Below are positions 1 through 9,107 of a DNA stretch of 46,479 nucleotides, one piece after another; the stretch's first letter is position 1; each line of letters opens with the position of its first letter. The DNA is taken from assembly GCA_900315455.1 (NCBI GenBank), contig OMZE01000030.1, forward strand, positions 1-46,479. The letters run 5' to 3'. The DNA is from an uncultured Prevotellaceae bacterium. Lineage in GTDB: Bacteria > Bacteroidota > Bacteroidia > Bacteroidales > Bacteroidaceae. A model generated the notes under the pieces. It worked only from the letters and a program-made list of their open reading frames with translations, had not been told where the DNA came from and ran no database searches. The translations under genes and the position numbers were made by a program.

Positions 1-38
1 TGGCCGCATACTGTTGTTTTCCGAAAAAGCCGTGTATC

Positions 39-55
39 AATGTTCAAAGAACATT
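39..55. promoter_or_regulatory. Perfect inverted repeat upstream of the esterase gene
   Basis: AATGTTC-AAA-GAACATT is a perfect 7-3-7 inverted repeat. It lies about 55 bp upstream of the -33 element of the esterase promoter. The size and symmetry suit a dimeric regulator site, but no regulator can be assigned and there is no U tract that would make it a terminator. Confidence 0.35.
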
Positions 56-110
56 AGACACACAGCTTTCTTTATTTTGAATTCGTCGAACTCACGTTAT
101 TTAATACGTA

Positions 111-143
111 TTTGAGATATAAGTGAGTTTTTTATTATTTTTG
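111..143 (+). promoter_or_regulatory. Bacteroidetes promoter for the esterase gene
   Basis: TTTG at 111-114, a 21 bp spacer, then TATTTTTG at 136-143 match the Bacteroidetes -33 TTTG / -7 TAnnTTTG consensus. Transcription would start near 149, giving a leader of about 50 nt before the ATG at 202. Confidence 0.65.
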
Positions 144-201
144 TGCCGTGATATATTCAACACTATAAACTAACATCTTATTACAACTAACAACTCGAAT
201 T

Positions 202-1578
202 ATGAAAAGACAATTACTCAAGATGGCACTGACGGTATTATGCGGAGTGCTCGTCCAGAATGCCTTTGCCTCCAAGTACAATGGCAACATCCAAATCAAC
301 GTGAACGGCAAACAGCGTACTTATAAGTTGTATGTGCCAGACAATGTGGCGGAGAGCGCTCCACTGGTGTTCTCTTTGCACGGCACCGGAGGTAGTTGTG
401 ATTGGGGGCATCCGGAATTCAACAGCCTGGCCGACCAAAACGGGTTTATCGTGGCCTACCCCTCGGGCGAAAATGTCTACTACCCCGAATTTGGTGCAAG
501 CATGCCGGGATGGCAGGCGACAGGTACGACTAGCGACGACACCGATTTCTTCCTGGCCATCATCGAGGATGTGAACAACCGCTATACCGTAGACCGCCAG
601 CGCATCTATTGTTGTGGTTTCTCCAACGGAGGCATGATGACTTATACCGTAGCCTGCGCTTTACGTGACACCTTCGCTGCCTTTGCCTCCATCAGTGGCT
701 TCCCCATCGAGTCAATGCACTTGCACCAATCAAGCAGCAAACCCTTTCCTTTCCTCCATATCCATGGAAAGGCCGATGACTTCGTGATGTACTCCAAACT
801 CCACATCATCGTCGACAACGTGATAGCCCGCAATGGATGCAACCCGGTGCCCACGGTAGAGGATGTCTCATCAAAATGCGTGAAAAGCGTGTATGCCGCC
901 ACTGACGGGTCGTTCCCTTACATTCTATACGAGGTGGCGGGGATGGGCCATGAGGCAGAGACGAATGCCACTGAGGACGGCAACTCTGCCAAAACTATGT
1001 GGAATTTCATGAGCCAGTATCGTCTGGACGATGTATGCGATGCCACCCTGATATGGCGTCCCAATATCGAACAAGAGGGTTTCGACCCTATCTCACATGG
1101 ATGGATTATCAACAGGCGCAAGGAGGTTGCCTCCTTCGGCAGAGACCAATACACTACCGAAAACAAGAACATCTATCACTCACTGCAACTGACAAAAGGC
1201 CAATACGAACTCCGTTTCCATGTGGCTGTGACAGGTGAGCAGATTGTAGGAGTGAAACTGCAGAAATTGACTGGCAACAAAGATGTGGTGCTCGACGATA
1301 CACTGACAGTGGAGAATGAAGCCGACATAGTGCTTAACTTCGCAACAACCGACGAATGGGCGGAGTATCACATTGAGTTTAAGCGCACAGACAAAAATAT
1401 ACCAATCGACCTGTCGAGGATAGAGATTCACACGTCTGATGCTGAAGGCATCGTCCCTGCAAATATTGGCTCGACTCATTCTCAGTACATCGGCGTTTAC
1501 GACCTCAACGGCCGTCGTGTCGCACCCGACACCAAGGGCTTTGTGATTGTAGATGGCAAGAAACAGTTGAGGAAATAG
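202..1578 (+). CDS. Secreted CE1/PHB-depolymerase-like esterase with C-terminal beta-domain and sorting-like tail
   Basis: A 458-residue secreted alpha/beta-hydrolase of the feruloyl esterase/LpqC/PHB depolymerase type (CE1-like). Residues 1-23 form a signal peptide. The fold shows an oxyanion-type SLHGTGGS stretch (58-65), the nucleophile elbow GFSNGG with Ser141, an acid in HIHGKADD (Asp192 or Asp193) and His250 in GMGHE. Residues 280-435 look like an added carbohydrate-binding-like beta-sandwich. The protein ends in a tail with YDLNGRR and a basic GKK stretch, as in several proteins of this window. It is the only plus-strand gene before the terminator at 1634, so it is a single-gene unit convergent with the GH operon. 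It probably removes ester-linked decorations from the locus substrate. The exact ester is unknown, and the polyester-depolymerase name should not be taken literally. Confidence 0.85.
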   Translation: MKRQLLKMALTVLCGVLVQNAFASKYNGNIQINVNGKQRTYKLYVPDNVAESAPLVFSLHGTGGSCDWGHPEFNSLADQNGFIVAYPSGENVYYPEFGASMPGWQATGTTSDDTDFFLAIIEDVNNRYTVDRQRIYCCGFSNGGMMTYTVACALRDTFAAFASISGFPIESMHLHQSSSKPFPFLHIHGKADDFVMYSKLHIIVDNVIARNGCNPVPTVEDVSSKCVKSVYAATDGSFPYILYEVAGMGHEAETNATEDGNSAKTMWNFMSQYRLDDVCDATLIWRPNIEQEGFDPISHGWIINRRKEVASFGRDQYTTENKNIYHSLQLTKGQYELRFHVAVTGEQIVGVKLQKLTGNKDVVLDDTLTVENEADIVLNFATTDEWAEYHIEFKRTDKNIPIDLSRIEIHTSDAEGIVPANIGSTHSQYIGVYDLNGRRVAPDTKGFVIVDGKKQLRK

Positions 1579-1633
1579 GTAATGGCCCAATAAGGCATGT
1601 GAACGATAAGTAGAATGCAATGCCAGAAAGAAT

Positions 1634-1667
1634 AAAAAATCTCCGTGAAATGCACGGAGATTTTTTT
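1634..1667. terminator. Bidirectional rho-independent terminator
   Basis: A14-long arm ending in TCTCCGTG pairs with CACGGAGA followed by a T run; the loop is AAATG (1648-1652). There are six A before and seven T after the stem, so it can end transcripts from both sides. It sits between the convergent esterase gene and the GH3 end of the minus-strand operon. Confidence 0.88.
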
Positions 1668-1725
1668 ATTCAAGCAATGAGCCGCGGCAGTCGCAGACAC
1701 CTGTTGTGCTTTTCGTTGACAGGGC

Positions 1726-3936
1726 TCAGATTTCCGTATCCCCACCCAGTGGCAGGTTGTCTGATGAGCCGCCTACCGATATATGCAGGGCACCGGGCTC
1801 GAGCATCCATGTCTGGGCGGCTTCATCCCAATGGCAGAGGTCTGAGCGGCGAACAGGGATAGTGACCGTCTTGCGCTCTCCTGCTTTCAGTGCCACGCGC
1901 TGGAAGCCTTTCAGTTCCTTCACCGGACGGGCAATGCGTGAGTGTGGCCGTGAGACATACACCTGTGCCACCTCCTCGGCATCCATGGCCGACGTATTGG
2001 TGAGCACAAAACGCACCTCTACGCCATCGACCGTAGGAGTGACGGTGAGGTCGCTGTATTGGAACCGTGCATACGACAGACCGAAGCCGAAGGGATAGGC
2101 AGGTGCCACCTGCTTGTCGTCGTACCAGCGATAGCCCACCAACCCCTCTTCAGCATAGTGGGCAACGAGTTGCTGACGGCGGTCGTTGCTCCTGTTTTGT
2201 TGCAGCCCCACGAAGATGTCGCCTTGGTCGTTGTTGTCAAGAGTCTGCGGATAACTTCCCGTGGCATAGGCGGGCACATCTTCGAGTTTCTTCGGCCATG
2301 TCATCGGCAGTTTGCCTGAAGGCGAGATGTTGCCCAAGAGCACCTCTGCCAGGGCCTGACCACCCATCGAACCATTGAACCATGATGCCAGCAATGCCCC
2401 AGATGCCTCACTCACCGTACTCACGTCGACGGGACCGCCCGACACGACTACGGTGACCATGTGTTTGTTGGCCTTTGCCAAGGCGGCGGCCAGTTCATCT
2501 TGTCCGGAAGGGAGTGTGATGCACTTGCGGTCAGACCCCTCGGTCTCTACCTCGCGGTTGTCGCCGGCGAAGAAAATCACGAGGTCGGCACGCTTTGCCG
2601 CTTTCACGGCTTCAGCAAGGAGTTGCTTGTCGGCAGGCTGCTGCGGCTCTTGACGTTTCGCGCGCAGTTCACGGGTGAAACTCTTGTATCCCGGCACATA
2701 GGTGATTTTGGCTTGGTTGCCCACCAGCGCCTGAAGCCCTTCCAACGGCGTGATTTCGCGGTTGGTCTTCACCCCGGCGCCCACGCCACCCAACGCCATC
2801 TTGGTGACGGCGTTCTCGCCCACGACGAGGATGCGCTTGGTTCGCTTCAGGTCGATGGGCAGCAGTTGATCGTTCTTCAGCAGCACGATGGAGCGCCGTG
2901 CAACCTCAAGGGCAATGGCCATCTCCTCGGGATTGCCCGTGGGACGGCGGTTGGCTTCCTCCTTGGCAATGGGAGGTACGGTGAGGCGTACACGGAGAAT
3001 CTCCCTCACCCGCTGGTTGATGACCGACTCGCTCACCTTGCCGGCCTTCACTGAGTCGAGCAGCGCCTGACCCATGAATCGGCTGCCGGGCATCTCCACG
3101 TTCATGCCCGCCGTCACGGCATCGACGGTGGAGTGGACACCACCCCAGTCGCTGATAACCATGCCAGGGAAACCCCATTGCTGGCGAAGGATGGTGGTGA
3201 GCAGCCGCTCGTTCTCCGAACACCAACGGCCGTCGACCTTGTTGTAGGCAGCCATTACCCCCCAGGCATCACCCTCGCGAACCGCCATCTCGAACGGTCG
3301 GAGGTACATCTCATGCATGGCACGGTCGGAGATGTGTACGTCGACGAACCCACGGTAGTCTTCTTGGTTGTTCAGCGCATAGTGTTTCAGGCAGACGGCA
3401 GTGCCCGTCTGCTGTGCTCCCAGGGTATAGGCTACAGAGAGGAAGCCGCTGAGCAGCGGGTCCTCGCTCAAGTATTCATAGGTGCGCCCGCCCGTGGGGA
3501 TGCGCTGGATGTTGATGGCGGGCCCGAGAATCATATCCTTGCCGCGCAGCCGCGCCTCTCGTCCCATGCCAAGGCCGTAGGCGTGAGCCCACTCTGTGCT
3601 CCATGTGGCAGCCAGTGCCGACCCTGTGGGGAAGAACGTGGCAGAGTCGGTGGTCAGGTGCAGCGAGTTCCAGGAGTGAGGCTCCATCTCCTCGCGGATG
3701 CCGAAGGGTCCGTCGGCATATTCCATGTCGGCGATGCCGAGCCGGGGGATGCCTTCCGAGGAGAACATGTTCTTGCCATGCAGCATGGCGATTTTCTCTT
3801 CGAGGGTCATCTTGCTAATAAGGTCCTCGACTTGTTGCTCATGGCTGGTGAGTTGTGAGCGGTAGGGTTGTGCCAACATGGCCGTGGCCATGGCCATCGC
3901 GGCAATGGTGACAAATGTTCTTGCTGTGTGTCTCAT
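1726..3936 (-). CDS. GH3 beta-glucosidase-type enzyme, secreted
   Basis: A 736-residue family 3 glycoside hydrolase with a signal peptide (about 1-22, ending AMLAQ). It has the N-terminal TIM barrel with KHYALNNQE (184-192) and the nucleophile Asp263 in VISDWGG, then the alpha/beta GH3 C-terminal domain (about 360-600) and a fibronectin III-like domain at the end. The KHYALN version and full three-domain layout are those of beta-glucosidases; NagZ-type N-acetylglucosaminidases have a different KH-containing motif. It should release glucose from the end of beta-glucan oligosaccharides in the periplasm. It is the last gene of the six-gene minus-strand operon, 58 bp after the preceding gene. It has no sorting-like tail, unlike the presumed surface enzymes of the locus. 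Confidence 0.93.
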   Translation of the reverse strand: MRHTARTFVTIAAMAMATAMLAQPYRSQLTSHEQQVEDLISKMTLEEKIAMLHGKNMFSSEGIPRLGIADMEYADGPFGIREEMEPHSWNSLHLTTDSATFFPTGSALAATWSTEWAHAYGLGMGREARLRGKDMILGPAINIQRIPTGGRTYEYLSEDPLLSGFLSVAYTLGAQQTGTAVCLKHYALNNQEDYRGFVDVHISDRAMHEMYLRPFEMAVREGDAWGVMAAYNKVDGRWCSENERLLTTILRQQWGFPGMVISDWGGVHSTVDAVTAGMNVEMPGSRFMGQALLDSVKAGKVSESVINQRVREILRVRLTVPPIAKEEANRRPTGNPEEMAIALEVARRSIVLLKNDQLLPIDLKRTKRILVVGENAVTKMALGGVGAGVKTNREITPLEGLQALVGNQAKITYVPGYKSFTRELRAKRQEPQQPADKQLLAEAVKAAKRADLVIFFAGDNREVETEGSDRKCITLPSGQDELAAALAKANKHMVTVVVSGGPVDVSTVSEASGALLASWFNGSMGGQALAEVLLGNISPSGKLPMTWPKKLEDVPAYATGSYPQTLDNNDQGDIFVGLQQNRSNDRRQQLVAHYAEEGLVGYRWYDDKQVAPAYPFGFGLSYARFQYSDLTVTPTVDGVEVRFVLTNTSAMDAEEVAQVYVSRPHSRIARPVKELKGFQRVALKAGERKTVTIPVRRSDLCHWDEAAQTWMLEPGALHISVGGSSDNLPLGGDTEI

Positions 3937-3994
3937 ATTTGCAAATAGAGTGTTTTGTTGAGGGTTATTATCTTGGTTGAGCGGTAATCATGGG

Positions 3995-5875
3995 TTAGTA
4001 GCCCAGGCCGATGTAACTGTGGGCTGGCAGTTGGATGTCGAACACGGTTTGCTTGTCGGTGTAGCCTACAAAGCGCCAGCGGCTCACGGCCACCTGGGCA
4101 GGCTTGAACTCCTCGCCGGTGAGGAGGTTGCGCAGTTTGTCCACTTTGGCATTTACCACCACGCGCAGACTCACGGCGTTGTCGTTGAAATTTTCCACCA
4201 CCAGGGTCTTGTTGTCGTAGGGGAAGAGCGATACTTTCGACGGTCCTTCGATATATGCTCCCACATCCTTGCTCATCACGCTGCGGATGATGTTGAGGGC
4301 ACCGGCAGGATAGTCGTAGAGGTTGCCGAAGTCGTCGGGGATGGTGAGCACGAAGAGGATGCCCTTGGAGTAGGTGTCGCGCAGCAGGATGGGATAGCCG
4401 GAGACACCGCCCGTGAGCGGCCGGCCGGCACTCACCACCTCCCATGCGTCGTTGGTGAAGTATTTCACCTGGGGGATGATGAACTCACGCTCCGACTTGC
4501 CTGAACGGCCGAAGTCGTTGACAATGGCTTTCAGGTCGCCGCAGTAGAGTTCCACCACGTCGGAAAGTTCGTCTTTGATGACTTTCAACAGGCCTGTGGT
4601 GATGATGACGTCGCCACCCTTGCGCAGTTGCCGCTTGATTTTCTCTACCAGTTGCGGGTCCTTGGCTGCTTGTTGGGTAAGCAGGACTTGCTCGCGGTTG
4701 TCGGGCCACTGTGGATGCATGTCCATAGGCAGGCCAATCATGCCGAGGTAGTTCTGCAGGAAGTCTTCGCCCGAGGAGTGGTAGGGTTTGTAGGAAACCA
4801 GACCGATGGGGTTGCCCAGATGACTCATCAGACGGTCGGTCTGGTGCAGGGTCTGGTCGGCGAAGCGAGCCATGGTGGTGGGGGTGATGGTCTTGCCATC
4901 GCGGGTGTAGGGAGCCACCATCTCGTCGTAGCGGAAACTATTGCCGCCCTCCGACTGCCATGCGGCGCGCATCGACGGCGAGATTTTCACGTCTACCAAC
5001 TGCATGTAGTTCCAGAGAATGATTTCTGGCAGACGGCCGAGCATCGTCAGGTGCAGTTGTTCGGCATAGCGGTCCATACTCATGTTGATGCCGCCGGCAT
5101 CTACCCATCCGCCGAGGTTGCGGCCGGGGGCGATGTTCTCGAAGTAGCGTGAGATGTTGTAACTCAGGTAGTTCTGCAGGTGTTGCGCAGAGGCGGGGTC
5201 GCGTGTCTCATTGCCTGTCCAGATGCCGTCGAAATAGGTGGGCTCTTCCTCGAGGTTGAATCCCAAGCCATGGAAATGGTCATACCAGTTGGGGTATTTC
5301 ACGATAACCTTCACCTTGGGATTCACGGCCTTCGCAGGTCCCACTACCAGTTCGCGTCCGGCATCTGCCATCAGCCGCAGGCGGTATTCCGTCCAACTCT
5401 TGCTGCCCTTGGCGGCTATCTCGTCGTCGTTTTTCAGGTCGATAAAGAAGAAGTCGTCGAGAATGATGTCATCGAAGAATTTCGCGGTGTATTCGGAGAT
5501 ATGCTTCACCATCTGCCGTTCGTCCTCACGGGCGTAACTGTAGGTCTCGAAGTCGGTGGGCTCCGATCGGGTGAACGTGATGCCGCCGCCTACCTCCAGA
5601 CCCTTCGACAGGAAAAACTTCTTCACCTTGGTGAGTGTCTTCTCGGGCACGATGAACGCGTCGCGGTGGGTCTCGAGGTAGATTTTGTCGAGGTCGACCT
5701 GACTGCTCACCGTTTCCCATGTGGATTTCAGAAACTTCTCGTCGTCCATGCGTGCCACGTCCTGAGCACGGATGTAGGTCGACACTTTGAAGTTCTGGTA
5801 CTTGCCGGCCTGCATGGTGGTAGCCAACAGGCAGACCAGCATCATCATGAGTTTTCTTAGATTCTTGTTTGTCAT
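3995..5875 (-). CDS. Secreted, unclassified TIM-barrel glycosidase-like protein
   Basis: 626 residues with a signal peptide (about 1-23, ending TMQAG). I do not recognise a named family. Residues 30-345 read like a TIM barrel: beta-strand and helix alternation, an acidic cluster FDDIILDDFFF (134-144) at a strand end as in several glycosidase clans, VIVKYPNW (190-197) and YFDGIWTGNE (214-223). Residues 355-450 look like a Rossmann-type class I glutamine-amidotransferase-like fold (IGLVSYKPYHSSGED, KGGDVIITTGLL), as seen after the barrel in GH42 enzymes. The remainder is probably a beta-sandwich. It lies between ThuA (22 bp upstream) and GH3 (58 bp downstream), so a carbohydrate-active role in the same substrate pathway is likely. 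Catalytic residues and substrate are unknown. Confidence 0.75.
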   Translation of the reverse strand: MTNKNLRKLMMMLVCLLATTMQAGKYQNFKVSTYIRAQDVARMDDEKFLKSTWETVSSQVDLDKIYLETHRDAFIVPEKTLTKVKKFFLSKGLEVGGGITFTRSEPTDFETYSYAREDERQMVKHISEYTAKFFDDIILDDFFFIDLKNDDEIAAKGSKSWTEYRLRLMADAGRELVVGPAKAVNPKVKVIVKYPNWYDHFHGLGFNLEEEPTYFDGIWTGNETRDPASAQHLQNYLSYNISRYFENIAPGRNLGGWVDAGGINMSMDRYAEQLHLTMLGRLPEIILWNYMQLVDVKISPSMRAAWQSEGGNSFRYDEMVAPYTRDGKTITPTTMARFADQTLHQTDRLMSHLGNPIGLVSYKPYHSSGEDFLQNYLGMIGLPMDMHPQWPDNREQVLLTQQAAKDPQLVEKIKRQLRKGGDVIITTGLLKVIKDELSDVVELYCGDLKAIVNDFGRSGKSEREFIIPQVKYFTNDAWEVVSAGRPLTGGVSGYPILLRDTYSKGILFVLTIPDDFGNLYDYPAGALNIIRSVMSKDVGAYIEGPSKVSLFPYDNKTLVVENFNDNAVSLRVVVNAKVDKLRNLLTGEEFKPAQVAVSRWRFVGYTDKQTVFDIQLPAHSYIGLGY

Positions 5876-5897
5876 AAATATTCAGGTATTATAGTTA

Positions 5898-6707
5898 TTA
5901 TTTCTTGAACGGGTCGCCCTGCGGGTCACGGCTCACCACCCAACGGAAAGCGTTGACGAAGAGCAGTTGCTGTGTGGCATCGATGAAGCCTTCGTCGCCA
6001 TGACCCATGTTGAGATATACCATACGGTATTTCTTATTGGTCCACACGATGGGGAAATCGCCGAATTTCACCACATCCTTCAGACCAAAGGGATACATCT
6101 TCTGTGAGATGCTGAGCAACACCTCCACGTCTTCGTTTTGGCGGGGTGAGGGCTGCCATTGGTAGAACTCACTCGGTGGAACCACGAACTCATGGGGGAG
6201 GGATATGGTCACGGGATGGTCTGCCACGTCGCATTCCACAAGCGCAGGCTGTGGAGGCCAGTTGTTGCAATAGAACTGTCCGCAACCGAGAAACTTGTTC
6301 AGCCATGGCCAGTGGGTGTTGCGGTCGTTGTAGGCGGAGGCATGGAATCCTATCCATCCTCCCCCGTTCTCCATGTATTTCTCAAATGCTTCTCTCTGCG
6401 CTCTGCCCCCGGGGGCGGCATTCAGGCTGATGATGATGCTGTAGTCCTTCAGCCGTTCGTAGGGATATTCTTCCATCGAGGTGGTCACGTCTATCGTCCA
6501 TCCCTCGCCATAGGTGAGTTTGTGGAAGAATTCCATGGCTTGTTTGTCGAACTGCACATGGGCTTCTTCTGCTCCGGGTTGCCAGAACAGCAGAGCCTTG
6601 AACCGGGGGGCGCGGGCATAGTTGGCGGCATATTCCCCTTCATTCTGTGCGATGAGGGGAAGGCAGATGAATGCAGCCACCATCATGGTCAGTATGGTTC
6701 TTCTCAT
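5898..6707 (-). CDS. Secreted ThuA-domain protein
   Basis: 269 residues with a signal peptide (about 1-21, ending LIAQ) followed by one ThuA-like domain, a class I glutamine-amidotransferase-like fold first named from trehalose utilisation in Sinorhizobium. Family signatures are GGGWIGFHASAY, DHPVTISLPHEF, a central EFYQW and PIVWTNKKYRMVYLNMGHG. The fold lacks an obvious amidotransferase Cys-His-Glu triad, and the biochemical activity of the family is not settled; sugar binding or turnover of keto-sugars has been considered. It is the fourth gene of the minus-strand operon, 21 bp after GH9. A second ThuA domain is fused to GH18 two genes upstream in the same operon, so the domain probably contributes directly to substrate handling outside the cytoplasm. 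Confidence 0.87.
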   Translation of the reverse strand: MRRTILTMMVAAFICLPLIAQNEGEYAANYARAPRFKALLFWQPGAEEAHVQFDKQAMEFFHKLTYGEGWTIDVTTSMEEYPYERLKDYSIIISLNAAPGGRAQREAFEKYMENGGGWIGFHASAYNDRNTHWPWLNKFLGCGQFYCNNWPPQPALVECDVADHPVTISLPHEFVVPPSEFYQWQPSPRQNEDVEVLLSISQKMYPFGLKDVVKFGDFPIVWTNKKYRMVYLNMGHGDEGFIDATQQLLFVNAFRWVVSRDPQGDPFKK

Positions 6708-6728
6708 TGTCTTTATTGTATTGTGGTG

Positions 6729-9107
6729 TTAATATTCAGCCAGAAGCGACAGGAATTTGGAAGCCGAGGTCACCCACACTTCCTTGTAGCAGGCATTGTT
6801 GGTATGTGGCCAGTAGGGGATGTCTGCATTCCCCAGTGAACGGATGCCAACGGGAATCTCTCCCATCATCTCGCCGGAAGAGAAACTGTCTAACGACGGG
6901 TAGCGGTGCCCTTCACCATAGATGAGCGACTGGCAGAAAGGATTCTTCCCTACTGTCCAGTACAGTTGTTCGCGGCCTATCTGCAACAGGTCGTCATCAC
7001 CGAGGAAGTGGCCACAGAGGGCGGCAGCCTTGCCTGTCGACAGGATGATTGCCTCGTTGCCGTTGAAGATGTTGAACCATATCGGGAACCGGCGCACATA
7101 GTGCCCGTCATCGATTTTCACTCCACTCTCCAACTGGGCGTCATAACGCTCATAGGCATCCTCGGGCGAGAAGATATGCAGGGCGTGGAAGCCTGTGGGG
7201 TCGGCATATTCCTTAGGCAGGTACACCCCAGAAGGGGCCATGCCGTAGGGCTCGGTATACTGGATGATGCCTTTCAGGTAGTTGCCATACAACTCTATGG
7301 CGCGTTTCCATCGCCCGTAGTCTTCATGCTGGGGCTGGCTCTCGCAAAGGGCTGTCAGCGACTGCATGAACAGTTGCTCGCGCGACTGGTGGATGTAGTG
7401 CACTGCCGAGCGGTGGGTCGTGTCACGGTAGAAATACCCCCTACAGGTTCCGCTGTCTTCCTGACATTCCAACATATAGTGGATGCTTTCGGCGGCCAGC
7501 ACAGCATACTCCTCGTTACCCGTCAGCATGAAGAGTTGTGATGCCGCCCAACTCATCGTGGCGTGGTGTTGCGAGCGTGAGGTGTTGTAGGTATGTTCCA
7601 TGATGTGTGGGAAACGGTCGTAACCGTCGCGCCGGAATTTGTGGAGGGCATATCGGAAGTCTTCGGCGGCGGCTTGTGCAAGACTGTCGCGCAGCGATGA
7701 TGGCGGCATGGTTCTTGCCGCATAGGCCTCGCATGCGGCATAGAGGAAATTGTCGTAAGCCATATCTTGCGAGCGCACGGTGAAGATGTCATCGGCAGTG
7801 CCGACGATGCCGTCTGTCCAGTGCATCAGACCGATGCTGCTCGCATGATAGCCGTTGCCTAAGCGGCAGCGCAGCACGAATCGCAGACCCCATTCTGCCT
7901 CTTCGAGCAGGCGTGATGCCAGGGCCGAATGCTTGTCGGGCATCTTTTGCCATGCTTCGAGGAGTGAGTAGGCCGTCTCGCATGTCTGCAGCGTCTGTTG
8001 CGACAGGTCGCCGGCATCATGCCAACCGCCGCCATAGGGGGTCTGTTCGCCTTTGAAAGAACAGAATACGTCGTTGTGGCAGATGGCGTGGATGCCGGGC
8101 ACCGCATATCCGCAGCGTTGGCAGAAGATGAAATTGAGCAGCAGTTCTTCTGCATGACGGAAGACGTTATTGCTGATATGGAAGGTGTCGGTCTTCAGCC
8201 TGTCGCACGTCAGCCAGTATTCTCCTGCTTGGGTGAACGGGGAAAAGTCAAGTATTCCAAATGTTCCTGTCGTCGTCTGCCGTACACGCACGGCGTCATC
8301 ATACACCGTATAGCCGCTCCTGGCGTCTATAAGTTGGAAATGGCAGTCGGATGGTGATGTCTCAATTGATGGGATGTCGGAGAGATTGACGATGGCTGTC
8401 TTCCGTCCTTGGGGGTAATAGCCCGTGAAAGAATAGGCGATGTGTCCTTGTGCCGGTTGCCAGCCGGCCTCTTCTTCCGTATGCCCCACCTGTTCCAGGC
8501 GGATATTCTTGATGATGTAGGTGAAAGAGTCGCACCATGCCTGATTCCTGCCTTTCAGGTCGGTGTAGATGTCGATGCCCCGTACTTTGTCGCGCGGCAA
8601 TCCGGAGATATCGTAAACGACTTTGTTCCACTGATTGTTTTTCAGGTTTACCAGATGTGCTCCCAAATCCCCTCCTTCTTCGTTGTTCAGGAAAAGGTTC
8701 AGGTTCATGATGGCGATACCCTCGCATCGGGGAAAAACCTCCATCGTGATGTGGTGGTAATCTTCAAGACTGCGATGATGGAGATGGTACGACACAGTGG
8801 CGCGTCCATATGTGGCATAGTCGGGGTCATCGGGAGAGCCTTGTGCCCGCTTGCCGGTATTGACAGGCAGTCGCAGGCATAGTTCCCCGTCGTCGGTATA
8901 TGTCATGGTGCCAAGTCCTTGGTGCTGCCAGTCTCTCAAGGTGGGCGTGATGGTCAACGGCTCGCTTTTTAGCACGGTTTCCCTCAGCAACTCCGTTTCC
9001 AAGGAGTTGCGGGCATCCACCGGCAATGGCATCTGTGCCTGTGTGTTGAGGCCGATAGATAAAAGGAAAACGATGATGTATTTGTTCAATGCTCCTCCAA
9101 CGTCCAT
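6729..9107 (-). CDS. GH9 glycoside hydrolase, secreted
   Basis: 792 residues from the ATG at 9107. Order: signal peptide (NKYIIVFLLSIGLNTQAQ, 8-25), a beta-sandwich resembling a carbohydrate-binding domain (about 30-210), a CelD-type Ig-like domain (about 220-310) and the GH9 (alpha/alpha)6 barrel (about 315-790). GGWHDAGD carries Asp364 and Asp367, and the general acid is probably Glu776 in YKEVWV near the C-terminus. GH9 contains endoglucanases but also exo-acting enzymes including exo-beta-D-glucosaminidases, which would fit the adjacent chitinase-type genes; the substrate is not decided by sequence. The reading frame extends upstream to 9326, but that part overlaps the GH18-ThuA gene and is not signal-like. 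An alternative TTG start at 9089, overlapping the upstream stop and preceded by GGAGGA, would give a cleaner signal peptide. Confidence 0.88.
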   Translation of the reverse strand: MDVGGALNKYIIVFLLSIGLNTQAQMPLPVDARNSLETELLRETVLKSEPLTITPTLRDWQHQGLGTMTYTDDGELCLRLPVNTGKRAQGSPDDPDYATYGRATVSYHLHHRSLEDYHHITMEVFPRCEGIAIMNLNLFLNNEEGGDLGAHLVNLKNNQWNKVVYDISGLPRDKVRGIDIYTDLKGRNQAWCDSFTYIIKNIRLEQVGHTEEEAGWQPAQGHIAYSFTGYYPQGRKTAIVNLSDIPSIETSPSDCHFQLIDARSGYTVYDDAVRVRQTTTGTFGILDFSPFTQAGEYWLTCDRLKTDTFHISNNVFRHAEELLLNFIFCQRCGYAVPGIHAICHNDVFCSFKGEQTPYGGGWHDAGDLSQQTLQTCETAYSLLEAWQKMPDKHSALASRLLEEAEWGLRFVLRCRLGNGYHASSIGLMHWTDGIVGTADDIFTVRSQDMAYDNFLYAACEAYAARTMPPSSLRDSLAQAAAEDFRYALHKFRRDGYDRFPHIMEHTYNTSRSQHHATMSWAASQLFMLTGNEEYAVLAAESIHYMLECQEDSGTCRGYFYRDTTHRSAVHYIHQSREQLFMQSLTALCESQPQHEDYGRWKRAIELYGNYLKGIIQYTEPYGMAPSGVYLPKEYADPTGFHALHIFSPEDAYERYDAQLESGVKIDDGHYVRRFPIWFNIFNGNEAIILSTGKAAALCGHFLGDDDLLQIGREQLYWTVGKNPFCQSLIYGEGHRYPSLDSFSSGEMMGEIPVGIRSLGNADIPYWPHTNNACYKEVWVTSASKFLSLLAEY

